NCBI GenBank assembly: GCA_946902985.2
Contig: OX336399.1
Location: 156,426,411-156,490,410, forward strand
Direction of reading: 5' to 3'
Length of the DNA stretch: 64,000 nucleotides
From: Meconema thalassinum
Taxonomy: Eukaryota > Arthropoda > Insecta > Orthoptera > Tettigoniidae
The notes beneath the pieces were generated by a model. That model ran no database searches. It was not told the DNA's origin and saw only the letters and a program-made list of their open reading frames with translations. Shown piece after piece: positions 9,178-19,816 of this stretch (position 1 is its first letter; the number at the start of each line of letters is the position of its first letter). A program made the translations under genes and the position numbers.

Positions 9178-11640
9178 CTACTTTCTCTTCTGTCCTGTAT
9201 TCCTGTTTTCCAAATTCTGCTGGCTTGTAGAAGGACCAGGATCGATCACTACATCCTGTCTTTTCTTCTGGTTTTCAGCTTCTTTCTCTCTTAATTCCTT
9301 CAAATACTGCTGACTTTCTTTCTCTCTCTCTTGATACTTGTCCGGTGTCATAACCTGACCTTGAGAATTTTGATTCCTATTCTGGTACTGGTTATTTCTG
9401 TTGTAGTTCCAATTGTATCCATTATTATTATAATATCTACCTCTTTCGTTATTATAATTCCCTCTATTATTATTCCAGCCTCGTCTTTGCTGATATGGAC
9501 GGTAACCTTGTGATCTGTTGTTGCGAAAATAATTGTTCCTGTGAGGACCTACTTTTTCAGTTTTCTCTTCATCAGGCTGATCAGTTTGCTGAACTTGATC
9601 CATGTAGACTGTATTAATGTCTTTGAATTCGTGCCTCTGACCTTTTTGAACCAAATTTGGCATTGGACTCGTGTAATCAAGCCTTCTCAATAGTTCGTCC
9701 ATACTGGTCAAATCCCTGATATTTGACGATATGATAAGTCTTCTTACCTCCACAGGCAGCATACGTGAAATAGCATCTATCAACTGCTCTGTCGACAATG
9801 GGGGTTGTAAGAATCTCAAGCGCGATAACTGGCTCGTGAAGAAATCAGCGTACCGTGTTGGAAGAGTACCCGAATACTTCCTCGAGTATACCTCAGCTCT
9901 TAATGAATTTTGTGCTTCTATTGACCAGAATCGTTTTATCAGTGCCTCTGCAAATTCATCGAAATTACTGAAAGTGTACCGAAATGCACTGAACCATTCA
10001 AGGGGTCCTCCAGCTAGAAATCTTTCTACGATTCTCATTTCTCTTTCTCTAGGAATATGGGCTTCAATAAAATAGTCTTTCAGGTTTCTGATATACTCTA
10101 TCGGTGTTAGACTATCTGTATTACTAAATTTCTGAGGCTTGTCCTCAAAGTTTCGGATGACTGTCACATTTCTTGGATATGAATCCATGTAATTCTTCCC
10201 ACTATCACGATATTTCCATTCAGGTTCAATATTCCTATCCTCTTCTTCTTCCCGGAATCTGAATATACGTTCCTCAGGACTAATATCTCTCTCTTCAGTA
10301 GCGAGGTTACATCTTCTCACGTAATTTCTATTATCATCACAAGTCAATCCTTCTGGATCCTTATCTGTGATTTCCGTGATGACTTTCCTAATCAACTCTT
10401 CTTTATACGTTTCCATCATGCTAGCTTCTCCTAGTTTCAAATTCTGAAGTTTGCTCGTAGTTTCATTGACATCAGAGACAACCTTATGAATTTGTTCCTC
10501 TAACGCGGTTTTTAATGCTTGCACGTCCTGACCTATTTGAGTTCTATCCTCTACCTGCTTTTCGGATAGCGAATCCATCCTTATATTCAAGTCCTTTCTA
10601 ATTTGAACTACCTCACTATTTATATCTACCTGTGTACTGGCAAGTTTTCGTTCAATTCACTCCTGAATCTGATTGACATGTTCCCCACTTGACCTGTTCC
10701 ATTCATCTTTCCAAACAGTTACATTTGCAGTTAACATTTCAGCAATATCTACTTCAATGTCTTCCTTAAGTAAACGATTATGATCTAAGACTTGGGTTCT
10801 CATGACCTCTACATCATATTTTAATCCAGCTAGAGAAGCTGTTGTCCTAACAGACTCGTCAACCAACCTAGTTGTTAAAGCACTAATGTTACGAGTACAA
10901 AGCGTTTTTGAAGTTTCAATTTCTTCTCTAACCTTATTAACATCAGTTTGAACTTTGACAATGTCTACAAAAACTGTATTAACTTCTATTTGCATCTTAT
11001 TGATATCGCTTTGCATATCATTAACATCAGAATGAATATTATTTATGTCTACTTGAACGTTTGACACATCGGTTCGAACATTTCTAATCTCTCTTTGAAC
11101 TTCTTCTACCTTGTCTTGTACAGTAGCAACATCATTCCTAACAACGATTACATCTGCTCTAGCACATGAAATATCACCCCAGACATTAGCAACATCAAGA
11201 TTCAACATAGTAAGGTCTTTCTGGACTGAATCAACTTTTCCCTGTACATTGGAAACATCTTTATGGACATTGGATAAATCTACTTTAACATCCGAGACAT
11301 CCTTGTGGACATTGGATAAATCTACTTTAACCTCTGAGACATCCTTGTGAATGTCAGTCACGGCATTCTGGATTCCCTGGGTACTGGTCTGTAAACGCGA
11401 CACATTATTTTCCAAGTTTGCAGAACTGGTCTGAAGAACTTTCATATTCTCCTCCATTCTAATAGACAAATTACTAGCATTCTCCTCCATTCGACTAGTA
11501 TTCCTAGCTTCCATCTCCCTCACACTTTCATCCAGCCTAATAGACAAATTACTAGCATTCTCCTCCATCATCTGCTTCATTCGACTAGCATTCCTAGCTT
11601 CCATCTCCTCCAACATCTTTCTCATACTCTCATCTGCCAT
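9178..11640 (-). pseudogene. gag: Coiled-coil + gag polyprotein with one in-frame stop
   Basis: A single minus-strand frame of about 820 codons is interrupted only by TGA at 10657-10659 (after HVNQIQE); both halves are in the same frame. The N-terminal ~327 residues begin MADESMRKMLEEMEARN and are a long coiled coil with repeats of the DVSNVKVDLSNVHKDV type, about 11 residues long. The second part has a retrotransposon gag (capsid-like) domain at roughly residues 160-310 after the stop (PIEYIRNLKDYFIEAHIP, then FLAGGPLEWFSAF). Next comes an Asn/Arg/Gly/Tyr-rich basic tail (about 345-415) in place of CCHC zinc knuckles, and a Lys/Glu-rich end. No protease or pol follows before the LTR. The stop may be an inactivating mutation or a readthrough site; one copy cannot decide. 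Confidence 0.82.
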
Positions 11641-12272
11641 CTCAATAATCTTTCAATAATAGACTGCGTTAGGGACATACATCAAACAGAGCAAGATAAC
11701 AACATCTGAGCAACATCTTTCACCATATATAAGTTTGAGCAATTTTCTGTCTTAAATCTAACTTATAATTACCTTATAATTAACTTTCGTAGACACCCTA
11801 TGTTGAAATAAACTCAAGCACATGTTCAAATTTCTTTGGTTCATTTTAAAATATCCTAACACAAATAATTTACATTTACAATCCAAATAGTTTAATTTTA
11901 TCTTTAATATGACTAAACATGTCATAAGCCGGTCAAATAAAATAAGACTCCAGATCATAGGCGATTTTTCTCAGTTTCCAGCCTATTTAACCTCTCTCAG
12001 GTTGTATAAGATCTGATCTTTTCTGAGTGTAATTTTCCTAATACAACACAACATTTAATCCCTATATAATCACACTCTCAAATTCTACAATTGGCCAAGA
12101 CATCTAACAAAGAATCAACCTCTTTATTTGGGTCTTCACAATCCCATTGATATCGATAACTTGGTAATCCAATGTTATTCGTGCCCCACGAAATTGCGGT
12201 GCCAATCCTACTGGCGTTCAACCTGGTAATCCAGTTTTGTCGAGCCCCACGAAATTGCGGTGCCAATCCTAC
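11641..12272 (-). other. Untranslated leader and candidate primer-binding site
   Basis: This 632-bp segment separates the 5' LTR from the gag start. Eight nucleotides inside the LTR edge the minus strand reads TGGCACCGCAATTTCG (12265 downward). It begins with TGG, as a tRNA-primed PBS would. The stretch is repeated once about 65 bp further in (12170-12235), so the true PBS is uncertain and the primer tRNA is not identified. Confidence 0.45.
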
Positions 12273-14664
12273 TGTCCCCGATAATCCGGATAGTAGGCTG
12301 TCAGATATCCGCCCCCTCAATCGGATTGCCAATAATCAATCGCACCGGCACAGCTACATCAATGAAAATGGCACTGACAGATACTACCGAGATTAGAGCA
12401 CAGTAGTTAACAAGAAATTATTGTGGAACACACCAAAATATACGGGGGTTCATACTTACCTTTTACTTACCTATTCAAATTAATCTCGGGTCTGGGTTTT
12501 CAACTGGATCACTTAATAGTATGCCCTCACAATAACCTCCACCTCGATATTTAAAATGAACCAAGTCGAAACAAGAAAATTTAAACTGCACAATAATTTA
12601 TTTCACATAAAGAGAGTAATAATGTAACAAAATTTAACAACAAAATATACGTGGCAATCAGAAGCCATTGTCAATGTAACATGTCCTCCTGTAGGACTTG
12701 TAGACTTCACATACAAAATTCCAGCTTTCTCTAGCTCAAAAGAACGTAATAATAACAATGCACTTTGGAATGGATAAGGGAGCTGGGACGAGACATATAG
12801 CATTTGTTTCCTTGTTCATGAACTTCACATTTTATTTATAACCGCAAGGCTGCTATGTAGATGACCTTGGCCTCTAACATACAGTTATCTGGCCACCTGT
12901 GATACACCCTGCACCATGTCGCATGCTTGGTTCGTCAGATGGATGCACCTGTCCAGCCAATGTTAGCATATGCTCGTTACCTCAGAGCCTAGCTCCTTTT
13001 CAAAACACTTTAAATGTTCACATCTCAACTCAAATATTATCACGCAAATCTTTTAAATGCTCCGTTCAAATATCAATGGATTACTCTAATAATCCCAAAT
13101 CTTGTTTAATTGTATAATCCAATTGTTGAACTAGCGTTATTTAGAGTATAATAACAAAAACGCTTAATGTTTATAACAAAATATTGATTAATTATTTATA
13201 ACATTTTAAATTGTTTATAACATTGTCAAACGACAATTGAAAAATTTATACATGCCTCTATTAATCCCGTTCGTTTCAAATTATTATTAAAGATATTTAC
13301 ATAGTTATTTACATAATTTATATTATTTATATTAGAAATACATTAAACCACACGTTTATCCGGTTGATAATTACTCAAATCGTGGTGATATATTCGACCA
13401 ATGAGGGTTAGTTATATTTAAATTTTAAATTCAGGTTTAATAAGCTTTAATAATTATTATTTGTGACGGTAACCTCCATTCAAAATCGTTATCTCAAATT
13501 ATTTAAACACTCTGGTTAATTTTAACAGTAACTTCACATGAATAATTTTCAATGGACCTGAACAATACACTCAGCGGAAAAAACCTCGCTCACAACGCAC
13601 AAAAATGCACAAAAATTGGCCCATAATTCATCATATATCTCATTATATATGGCATCAAAATCTTCCACAATACACACAAAAAACCTCCACTTATAAATTC
13701 ATCATCTTCATCAATATTACTGTGGGAACCTCCTTCACTTATTACAGGGCATTATTCATCAGCGACTTTTACACGTCCACTGAACTAACGATTATACATC
13801 CATAGTTCCTCTTTACAAATTCTTATATTCATCAAATGTATCGAAAACTGTTATTATATTTAACCTTCGTGGGTTTCATTCATGAATCGATATGAAGTAA
13901 AAATTTGCCAATCACAAATAAATTTAATAGCAAATACGATTAGACACGCCTCCCTGGTCTATCAAAATTGAGATTAATATCATCAAAGTAACGCAGTATA
14001 AATATAATATCTTCAATCAAAGTTCATCTAAACTGCATAAATAGTCGAATAGAATACAATTAGACTGTGGAATGCAAACATTATTGTTCCAATCTAGAAT
14101 TGAGAAAAACTCCTATCAAATGTTCATTACTATAGTGTACTCAATAAATCGTACTCAAAGTTCATATTTCATAAAACTGTCTATAATGCAATGGTATTTC
14201 AGAATTGACGATAAATGTCTATGTTGCAATCATGTTCATAATCATGTTTCCAAGATCGTCGATAAAGTAGTAGATTTTAACGCTCTAAAATCTTTTAATC
14301 ATTCTTGTTTCTTGAGGATGACAGAAAATTGGTCAAAGTAATTTACTGAATAGAATTACTTTAATAAAATGACACGCTGTCTGAATTCAAATTTGCAATA
14401 GAAAATCGTTAACTTTACAGTCAAATCGTGACTACAAAAATATGCAAATTACTGAAAGAATATATATATTATCAGTCTCAACTGATCCAAAATTATTTAA
14501 ATATGCCAATGACATAATAATGTCTCAATAAATCGTAGAAAAAGGCATAAATCAGCAAAGTGTACAGAGTACAGAAATATCAAGCAAGAATATGGGGCAA
14601 AATATATGGGACAGAAAATATGGGAAAAATAGTTGCTCAGATATCGCTAAATGGCTCAAATAAA

Positions 14665-15003
14665 TCAAGAAACGTTCACGACTACCTTATCTGTTGATTG
14701 AAGTTCTAGAGGAAAATTTCCAAAGAAGACTGCTGTTGGTTCCATTTCACCACCGTAAAGATGTGCTCCGACCTCGAACCTGGAACCTGCGCCCTCGGAG
14801 AATAGAACAGTTTCCTCCTCCGAAAATAGCACTGCTCCGTGTAGACGATAGACATCCCTCTGGCTAAACTCTTCTTTGTGAGCCGGGTCCACCCTGGCCT
14901 CTCTTGATAGTTCCCTGAAGTTCTGGTAGAAATTCGCCATGAAGTTTATTGCAATTATTTCCGCAGAAATGTTCATAATTGTGGAGTATGAAGATATTTC
15001 CAC
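14665..15003 (-). CDS. Short ORF inside the 5' LTR, copy of 7451-7795
   Basis: 112 codons, beginning MEISSYSTIM. The upstream ATG of the other copy is lost by a C-to-A change at the MAV codon. Within the frame it differs at a handful of residues (KDVYRLHGVVLFPEE versus RDVYRLHGAVLFSEE). No function is recognised; see the other copy. Confidence 0.22.
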   Translation of the reverse strand: MEISSYSTIMNISAEIIAINFMANFYQNFRELSREARVDPAHKEEFSQRDVYRLHGAVLFSEEETVLFSEGAGSRFEVGAHLYGGEMEPTAVFFGNFPLELQSTDKVVVNVS

Positions 15004-15149
15004 TGCAATTTGATGTAATTCAGCGATGGATTACGATGCACGAGTGTAGTTGGATGTTCACTACATGCACGCTTTTGTAGAATGACGATTAACGAAGCTC
15101 CATGCTGCTATTTCACTCCATTGATATATGTCCCAATTGCATAAAAGTT

Positions 15150-15425
15150 TTAGTCTTCCATCTCCACTTCCGTTATAATAATAGTCGAAAGAACTGCCAG
15201 ATAATATAGTTCCATTGTAGAATGTAGCGTTGTATCACCAAATGTAATCTTCAGTATCACGGTTGCAATACAAGTGTCAGCCGTAGCGTAGAATGTGGTA
15301 TTATAAAAGTGCTTCTCAGGTGTCGAGAAAATCACTTTTGTCTGCAGTCTTAAAATGCGAATATCTTCCAAAGTATAATCGTGAAAATGTTCAACTTTCG
15401 TACACGCCTCAATATTGTAATGCAC
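15150..15425 (-). CDS. Short ORF inside the 5' LTR, copy of 7936-8211
   Basis: 91 codons, same length and frame as its duplicate, with one amino-acid difference noticed near the C-terminus. Unrecognised. Its retention is uninformative because the LTRs are so similar. Confidence 0.2.
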   Translation of the reverse strand: MHYNIEACTKVEHFHDYTLEDIRILRLQTKVIFSTPEKHFYNTTFYATADTCIATVILKITFGDTTLHSTMELYYLAVLSTIIITEVEMED

Positions 15426-16207
15426 AATTGAATTAGCATAAATGTAGTTGCCAACTCTTGATAGATAATCTTGTAGACTCGTTTATGTGTGCGCTCCAAC
15501 TTCGCCTAGTTTCAGTAACCGTAAAATTGTACTGCTGCACGCTCCGTGTTTGTTCGATGCTGTGGGCTCTACCACACGTGCTAATGACGACTTGCTTCAC
15601 TTCAGAACTCGAAGTCTGACAATATGAGAATCAGAAAAATGAGCCATGAGACATGAGACATCAGACATGAGACATGAGAGCTGCTCTATGCTGTGCAAGG
15701 CCTTTTATCAACTTCTTAAGGGGCGTATCCATCCCTTCCATAGCTTGTTCCTCCGTCATTGCTAGAAGTTCTAACTTTGGCTATACTTGACGGATTTTCA
15801 AATTTCAAAAACTCATAATTAATTTCTTCAAAATTCCAAATCAATGCCATAACTGAAAATAGTTTTCCACAATTCTGCATGCCAAAAGTAATTAAATATG
15901 GTAGTTTCAGTAATCTCCGTCTCCCTACAAGCTATCATTCATTGGTTCGAGCCTCTCCTCCAATAGCGTAACTTCTTCCTCAGCACAATTCCTTGTTTCC
16001 CTGCGACTGCGTCGTAAATCTCAGATCTTTCTCGAACAAAATCATGACGTCACCAAGAATCTCAGCTCAACCAGCCTACTTGCATGAAGTCTGCGTCATC
16101 CGTGCCTACGTCATGAATATACACGTCACAACTATGACGGCCATAACTTTATTCATATATGCCAATACAGCCACCGTGGTCTCAGTATAATTCAATTTAC
16201 GGGGGCA

Positions 16208-16439
16208 GTACCATCCCGGCATTTGCCCGAAGACGAAGTGGGAAACCACGGAAAACCACTTCGAGGATGGCTGAGGTGGGAATCGAACCCCCTCTACTCA
16301 TTTGGAACACCCGAGGCTGAGTAGACCCCGTTCCAGTCCTCATACCACTTTTCAAATTTCGTGGCAGAGCCGGGAATCGAACCCAGGACCTCCGAGGCGG
16401 CAGCTAACCATGCTGACCGCTACGCTACGGAGGCGACTT
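16208..16439 (-). mobile_element. SINE-C copy, tRNA-like head part
   Basis: The minus strand begins with GCCTCCGTAGCGTAGCGGTC (A-box) and GGGTTCGATTCCCGG (B-box, about 16373-16387). A second B-box-like GGGTTCGATTCCCACC lies at 16273-16289. This half ends at the LTR insertion site and continues at 5056. Confidence 0.85.
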
Positions 16440-16587
16440 ATTAAAAGCAGATAGCACACACTAATACAGCCATCACAATTAACACCGGTTATCAGACAGT
16501 TTCTATGCACACACAAAGTACACGGGGCTACATGACCGCGTTGTCGCAGCCCCTAAAATAAGAAACCAACCAACCATCTAATGAGAC
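16440..16587 (+). mobile_element. SINE-B copy, 3' part
   Basis: Continuation of 4372-4791: AGCACACACTAATACAGCCATC, then ACACCGGTTATCAGACAG, then CACGGGGCTACATGACCGCG, ending in the AACCAACCAACC tail. The same tail is seen at 42200-42331 and 62675-62796. Confidence 0.8.
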
Positions 16588-16790
16588 ATGAAGGAATCCT
16601 GAAGACAATCATACAGGGGTATGTTGATGCAAAGAGGTCTACAGGAAGACCACGCCTGAATTACATGGATCAAATTAAGGAAGATGATGGCTGCAAGATC
16701 TACGGAGAAATGTAGAGAAAAGCGGAAAAACGCGACTAGTAGACATTTGCTGCAAACCTATCCTCGGATTGACCAGTAGAGAAGAAGAAA
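16588..16790 (+). pseudogene. RTE-like LINE ORF2 C-terminus, part 2
   Basis: It resumes the LINE broken at 4371: MRHEGILKTIIQGYVDAKRS, then GRPRLNYMDQIKEDDGC. It ends with a decayed KRKAEKRD…LQTYPRIDQ-like tail and a run of GAAGAAGAAA. Together the halves give the usual end of an RTE-type ORF2. Confidence 0.7.
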
Positions 16791-17044
16791 CATCGTAACA
16801 GATCTGAATTTGCTCGTATTTTGAATATGTTGACAGTATTAAAAACCAGAGTCAATTTTATATTTCTTTACGGAGAAACCTTTCATACAAGTCTTCTGAA
16901 GTTTTGATATTATTTGGTTTATCTTCACACACGGAGCAAATTGGATGCTGACGAGCAGTATAATCCAATGGAAATAATCTGCATTTCATTACTCGAAAAT
17001 TTATGTTTTTATAGTTTCTAATGAAAAATCAGGAATTCTTCAAG
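16791..17044. other. Unassigned AT-rich DNA
   Basis: I see no ORF of note, terminal repeat or tRNA-like box. Confidence 0.4.
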
Positions 17045-17306
17045 GTTTGTGCCGTGTCTTGTGTGGGGTTTCGCCTAGGACAACAAGCTGGCTCATCAGC
17101 GGGCTCTTGATGTCCCCTCCCGGACCCCCAACAGAAGTAGCGAACTGTGCGCTACCTCCCCTTTTTTTGAAGCGCACCTGCGCGTCTTAACTTTGAGAAC
17201 TAATAGCTAAAGCAGCCATAACCTCCGGGCGGGGACACAAAGAGCCTGCTGATGAGCCAGCTTGGTGTCCCAGGCGAAATCCCACACAGAACACGGCACA
17301 AACCTA
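17045..17306. mobile_element. Small foldback element (262 bp, ~80-bp arms)
   Basis: The left arm (17045-17126: AGGTTTGTGCCGTGTCTTGT…GGACAACAAGCTGGCTCATC) is the reverse complement, with a few mismatches, of 17222-17306 (GATGAGCCAGCTTGGTGTCC…GAACACGGCACAAACC). About 95 bp of GC-rich loop separates them. No clear TSD, so the boundaries are approximate. Confidence 0.7.
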
Positions 17307-17892
17307 GAAAAATTGCCGAGTTTTAATTCACTGGCCGTGAAAGTCAATATACCATCTTTTTCTAATGAGAACTTATTAAGATTGTTGATGATGACCACAT
17401 TATGGATGAAACTAGCCAATTAATCAACTGAAGGCCCTTTTTCACCAACTCTTTACTAACGATTATTTAGTTAATTCCCATTTTACTTAAATACAGGATT
17501 TAATGCGTGATTATCTTCGATGCATTTCACGAGACCATTCGGGTTCGCAATGACTTAAATAAGCTTTACGGCTCTGGCGCATGCGTAGACTCAGGTTCAT
17601 CTTGGTGAGCATGGCGGACAGATCGTGAAACATCTGACACTGATTGTTGTTTGTGATGGTTGAGATTTTCTGGAACACAATTAAAAAGGAAGGGAAATAC
17701 AGAATACCTTATTCGTGGCAAAAGCTTAAAATGATATGAAGCAAGTATTTAAGAGAACTGGCAGTTGTATGAATACACAGCTTAATAGGGCGCGCTTTCC
17801 CAGTTGTCTTCGTAGCGTACGCGGTTGCGGTGCAGACTCTGAATTTATTATGCAGCGCTGGAAGGAGTTCGAATACCACTGTGGATATACTG
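17307..17892. other. Unassigned DNA
   Basis: I see no convincing coding or repeat structure. The open frame at 17736-17924 runs into the H1 element and is unlikely to be real. Confidence 0.35.
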
Positions 17893-19404
17893 TTTTTAGC
17901 CTATTTTCAATTTTGAAAAAATAGGCTTATGAGATCACCTTTTGTCCGTGTGTGTGTGCGTGTGTGTGTGTGTGTGTCCCTAATAAATTCTAAACGGCTG
18001 GAGCGATTTCAATGAAACTCGGTAAGTTTATAGCACTATTCCGGATGACCCCGACCGTGCCCTTCAAATTTTGTTACGTCTCACCAATCCAACATGGCGG
18101 CTGTGCGAAATATTTCACCAGCATTCAATATCTCCGAAACAATTCCCGATATCACCCTGAAATTTTCTACAGTGATAAAGGGAACTACTAGAAGTTCACC
18201 CATGTGACTTTTGAAAAACTGGAAACCACAAAACCAACATGGCGGCCACGCAAATTTGCGACTTTTAAATTGACGTTTCTCGCGATTTAATCAACCAAAG
18301 GCAATAAAACTTGGTACAGCATATGTTTATACACATTGTAATGCACCGACATCTAACTTCGTTCAATTGTTTATATAACCACAAGATGACGGATGTGCGA
18401 AATATTTCACCGGCATTTTATATCTCTGAAACTATTAGCGGTATCACCCTGAAAATTTGTGCGGAGATAAAGGGCACTACTGGAAGTTCACCTATAAGAC
18501 TTTAAAAACCGATTAACTACAAAACGAACATGGCGGCCAAGCGAATTTGAAAATTTTAAATAGACCTTTCTTGCGATTTAATGTTCCAAACGCAATGAAA
18601 TCTGCTACAGGAAATGTTCATACACATTGTAATGCACTGGTATCTAATTTAGTTCAATTGTTTACATAACTTCAAGATGGCGGCTGTGCGAATTTCAAAA
18701 TTAAGTTTTTATTTCTTGTGTTGTAATCATGCGATCGAAGTGAAAGTTTTAATAATGAACCTACGCAATAATTTTCCTTTAATGGTACATGACTCTGTGG
18801 CCTATACATTTAACAATCCTACATGGTGACCATCCGAAATATTTAGACAGTCCTGATTATCTACGAATCTATTATAGCAATCAAACTGAATTTTTGTATG
18901 TTCATAGGGGCTATGAACCTAAGTTCACCTATAGGACTTTAAATAACCTGGTGATCAGAAATCCAACATGGCGGCGACGCGAATTATAAATATTCACATG
19001 GACGTTTCTCGCAATTTAACCATCCGAGTGCAGTGAAACTTGGTACAGTAAATCCTTATACGAATGTTAATCCACTGGCATCTAATTTATTTCAATTGTT
19101 TCCATAACCACAGGATGGCAGCTGTGCGAAATTTTAAAATCTCCTTATTACTTCTTGTGTCCTAATCATGCGATTGAAGTTTGAATACTACACGTACACA
19201 ATAATCTTCATGTAACAGTACATAACTCTAGGACCTACATATTTAAATTCCAACATGGCGACCATCCGAAATATTTAGTCGGTTCTCAATATCTACGAAT
19301 CTTTTACAGCAATCAAACTGAAATTTTGTATGTTGATAGTGGCAATTAACATAAGTAGGATATATGAAAATAGGCTGTATAGTTGTTCACGGAATTACTT
19401 GTTT
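17893..19404 (+). mobile_element. H1 element, copy A (Helentron/DINE-1-like, non-autonomous)
   Basis: The 5' end TTTTTAGCCTATTTTCA leads into an inverted AAAAATAGGCTTATGAGATC and a GT microsatellite (17948-17978). The 3' end has TGAAAATAGGCTGTATAG, then a hairpin (AGTT…GGAATT) and ACTTGTT. The 5' CCTATTTTCA and 3' TGAAAATAGG are inverted subterminal repeats followed by a 3'-only hairpin, the layout described for HINE/DINE-1 Helentron derivatives. There is no coding. The body is built of degenerate ~350-bp repeats with ATGGCGGC boxes (18094, 18239, 18529, 18675, 18968). No TSD seen. Confidence 0.65.
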
Positions 19405-19816
19405 AAATTTCCGTTTTCGTCTTTCTTGGTATTAAAATTTAGTAATGTGTGTGATCTTTTATAATTTCATTGTCATAAACATATTTTATATTCATACGGA
19501 TGAATGTTCGTGTGAAACTCTGAAATAAACCACCATTGAGAGATGCGTGAGGTAGAGTTCGGCGTTTCTCTCCACTTTAAAGATACTTTAAGGAGTTGAG
19601 TAGCCAGATTTGGACATCTAACATAATTGCTTGTTAGTGGTAAGTTAACGAGCATTTCTGCTTGGTGAAATGCACGTGCAAAGTTAACTAACCTGTAATG
19701 ACGAATTAAGAGATAATTGACGTTCGTGAAAACGGCCCTAGGATTGATACATTATTTATTGACTATTGGTGGTTTTGTTTAATACCATTTATATTTCAAT
19801 TGAATTAATAAGGTCC
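19405..19816. other. Unassigned spacer between H1 copies
   Basis: 412 bp with no clear ORF or terminal repeat. It does not match the DNA right of copy B. Confidence 0.35.

Larger units (their letters stand above)
5057..16207 (-). mobile_element. LTR retrotransposon, gag-only, with 3.94-kb LTRs
   Basis: Two near-identical direct repeats (5057-8993, 12273-16207) have TG…CA ends with short inverted termini (TGTCCCCG / CGGGGGCA on the plus strand). The whole is flanked by the 4-bp duplication GTAC (5053-5056, 16208-16211). The interior (8994-12272) runs on the minus strand: 5' leader, coiled-coil/gag ORF, purine-rich tract AAAGGAGAA beside the 3' LTR. There is no protease, RT, RNase H or integrase anywhere, so it must depend on a partner. 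The gag architecture and 4-bp TSD suggest a Ty3/Gypsy relationship. I spotted roughly forty differences between LTRs, about 1%, so insertion was fairly recent. The undisturbed site is visible in SINE-C copies at 47707 and 48250. Confidence 0.9.
12273..16207 (-). repeat. 5' LTR (3935 bp)
   Basis: Near-identical to 5057-8993. It carries the same features: CRE-like cluster at 16045-16140, the ATGAGAC repeat at 15643-15678 and the two short frames at 14665-15003 and 15150-15425. Because the ORF is on the minus strand, this copy drives transcription. Confidence 0.92.

Noticed and set aside
5057..16207. Two 3.94-kb direct repeats as a plain segmental duplication
   Set aside because: TG…CA termini, a 4-bp GTAC target duplication, a polypurine tract and an internal gag identify them as LTRs. 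Uninterrupted SINE-C copies show the empty site.
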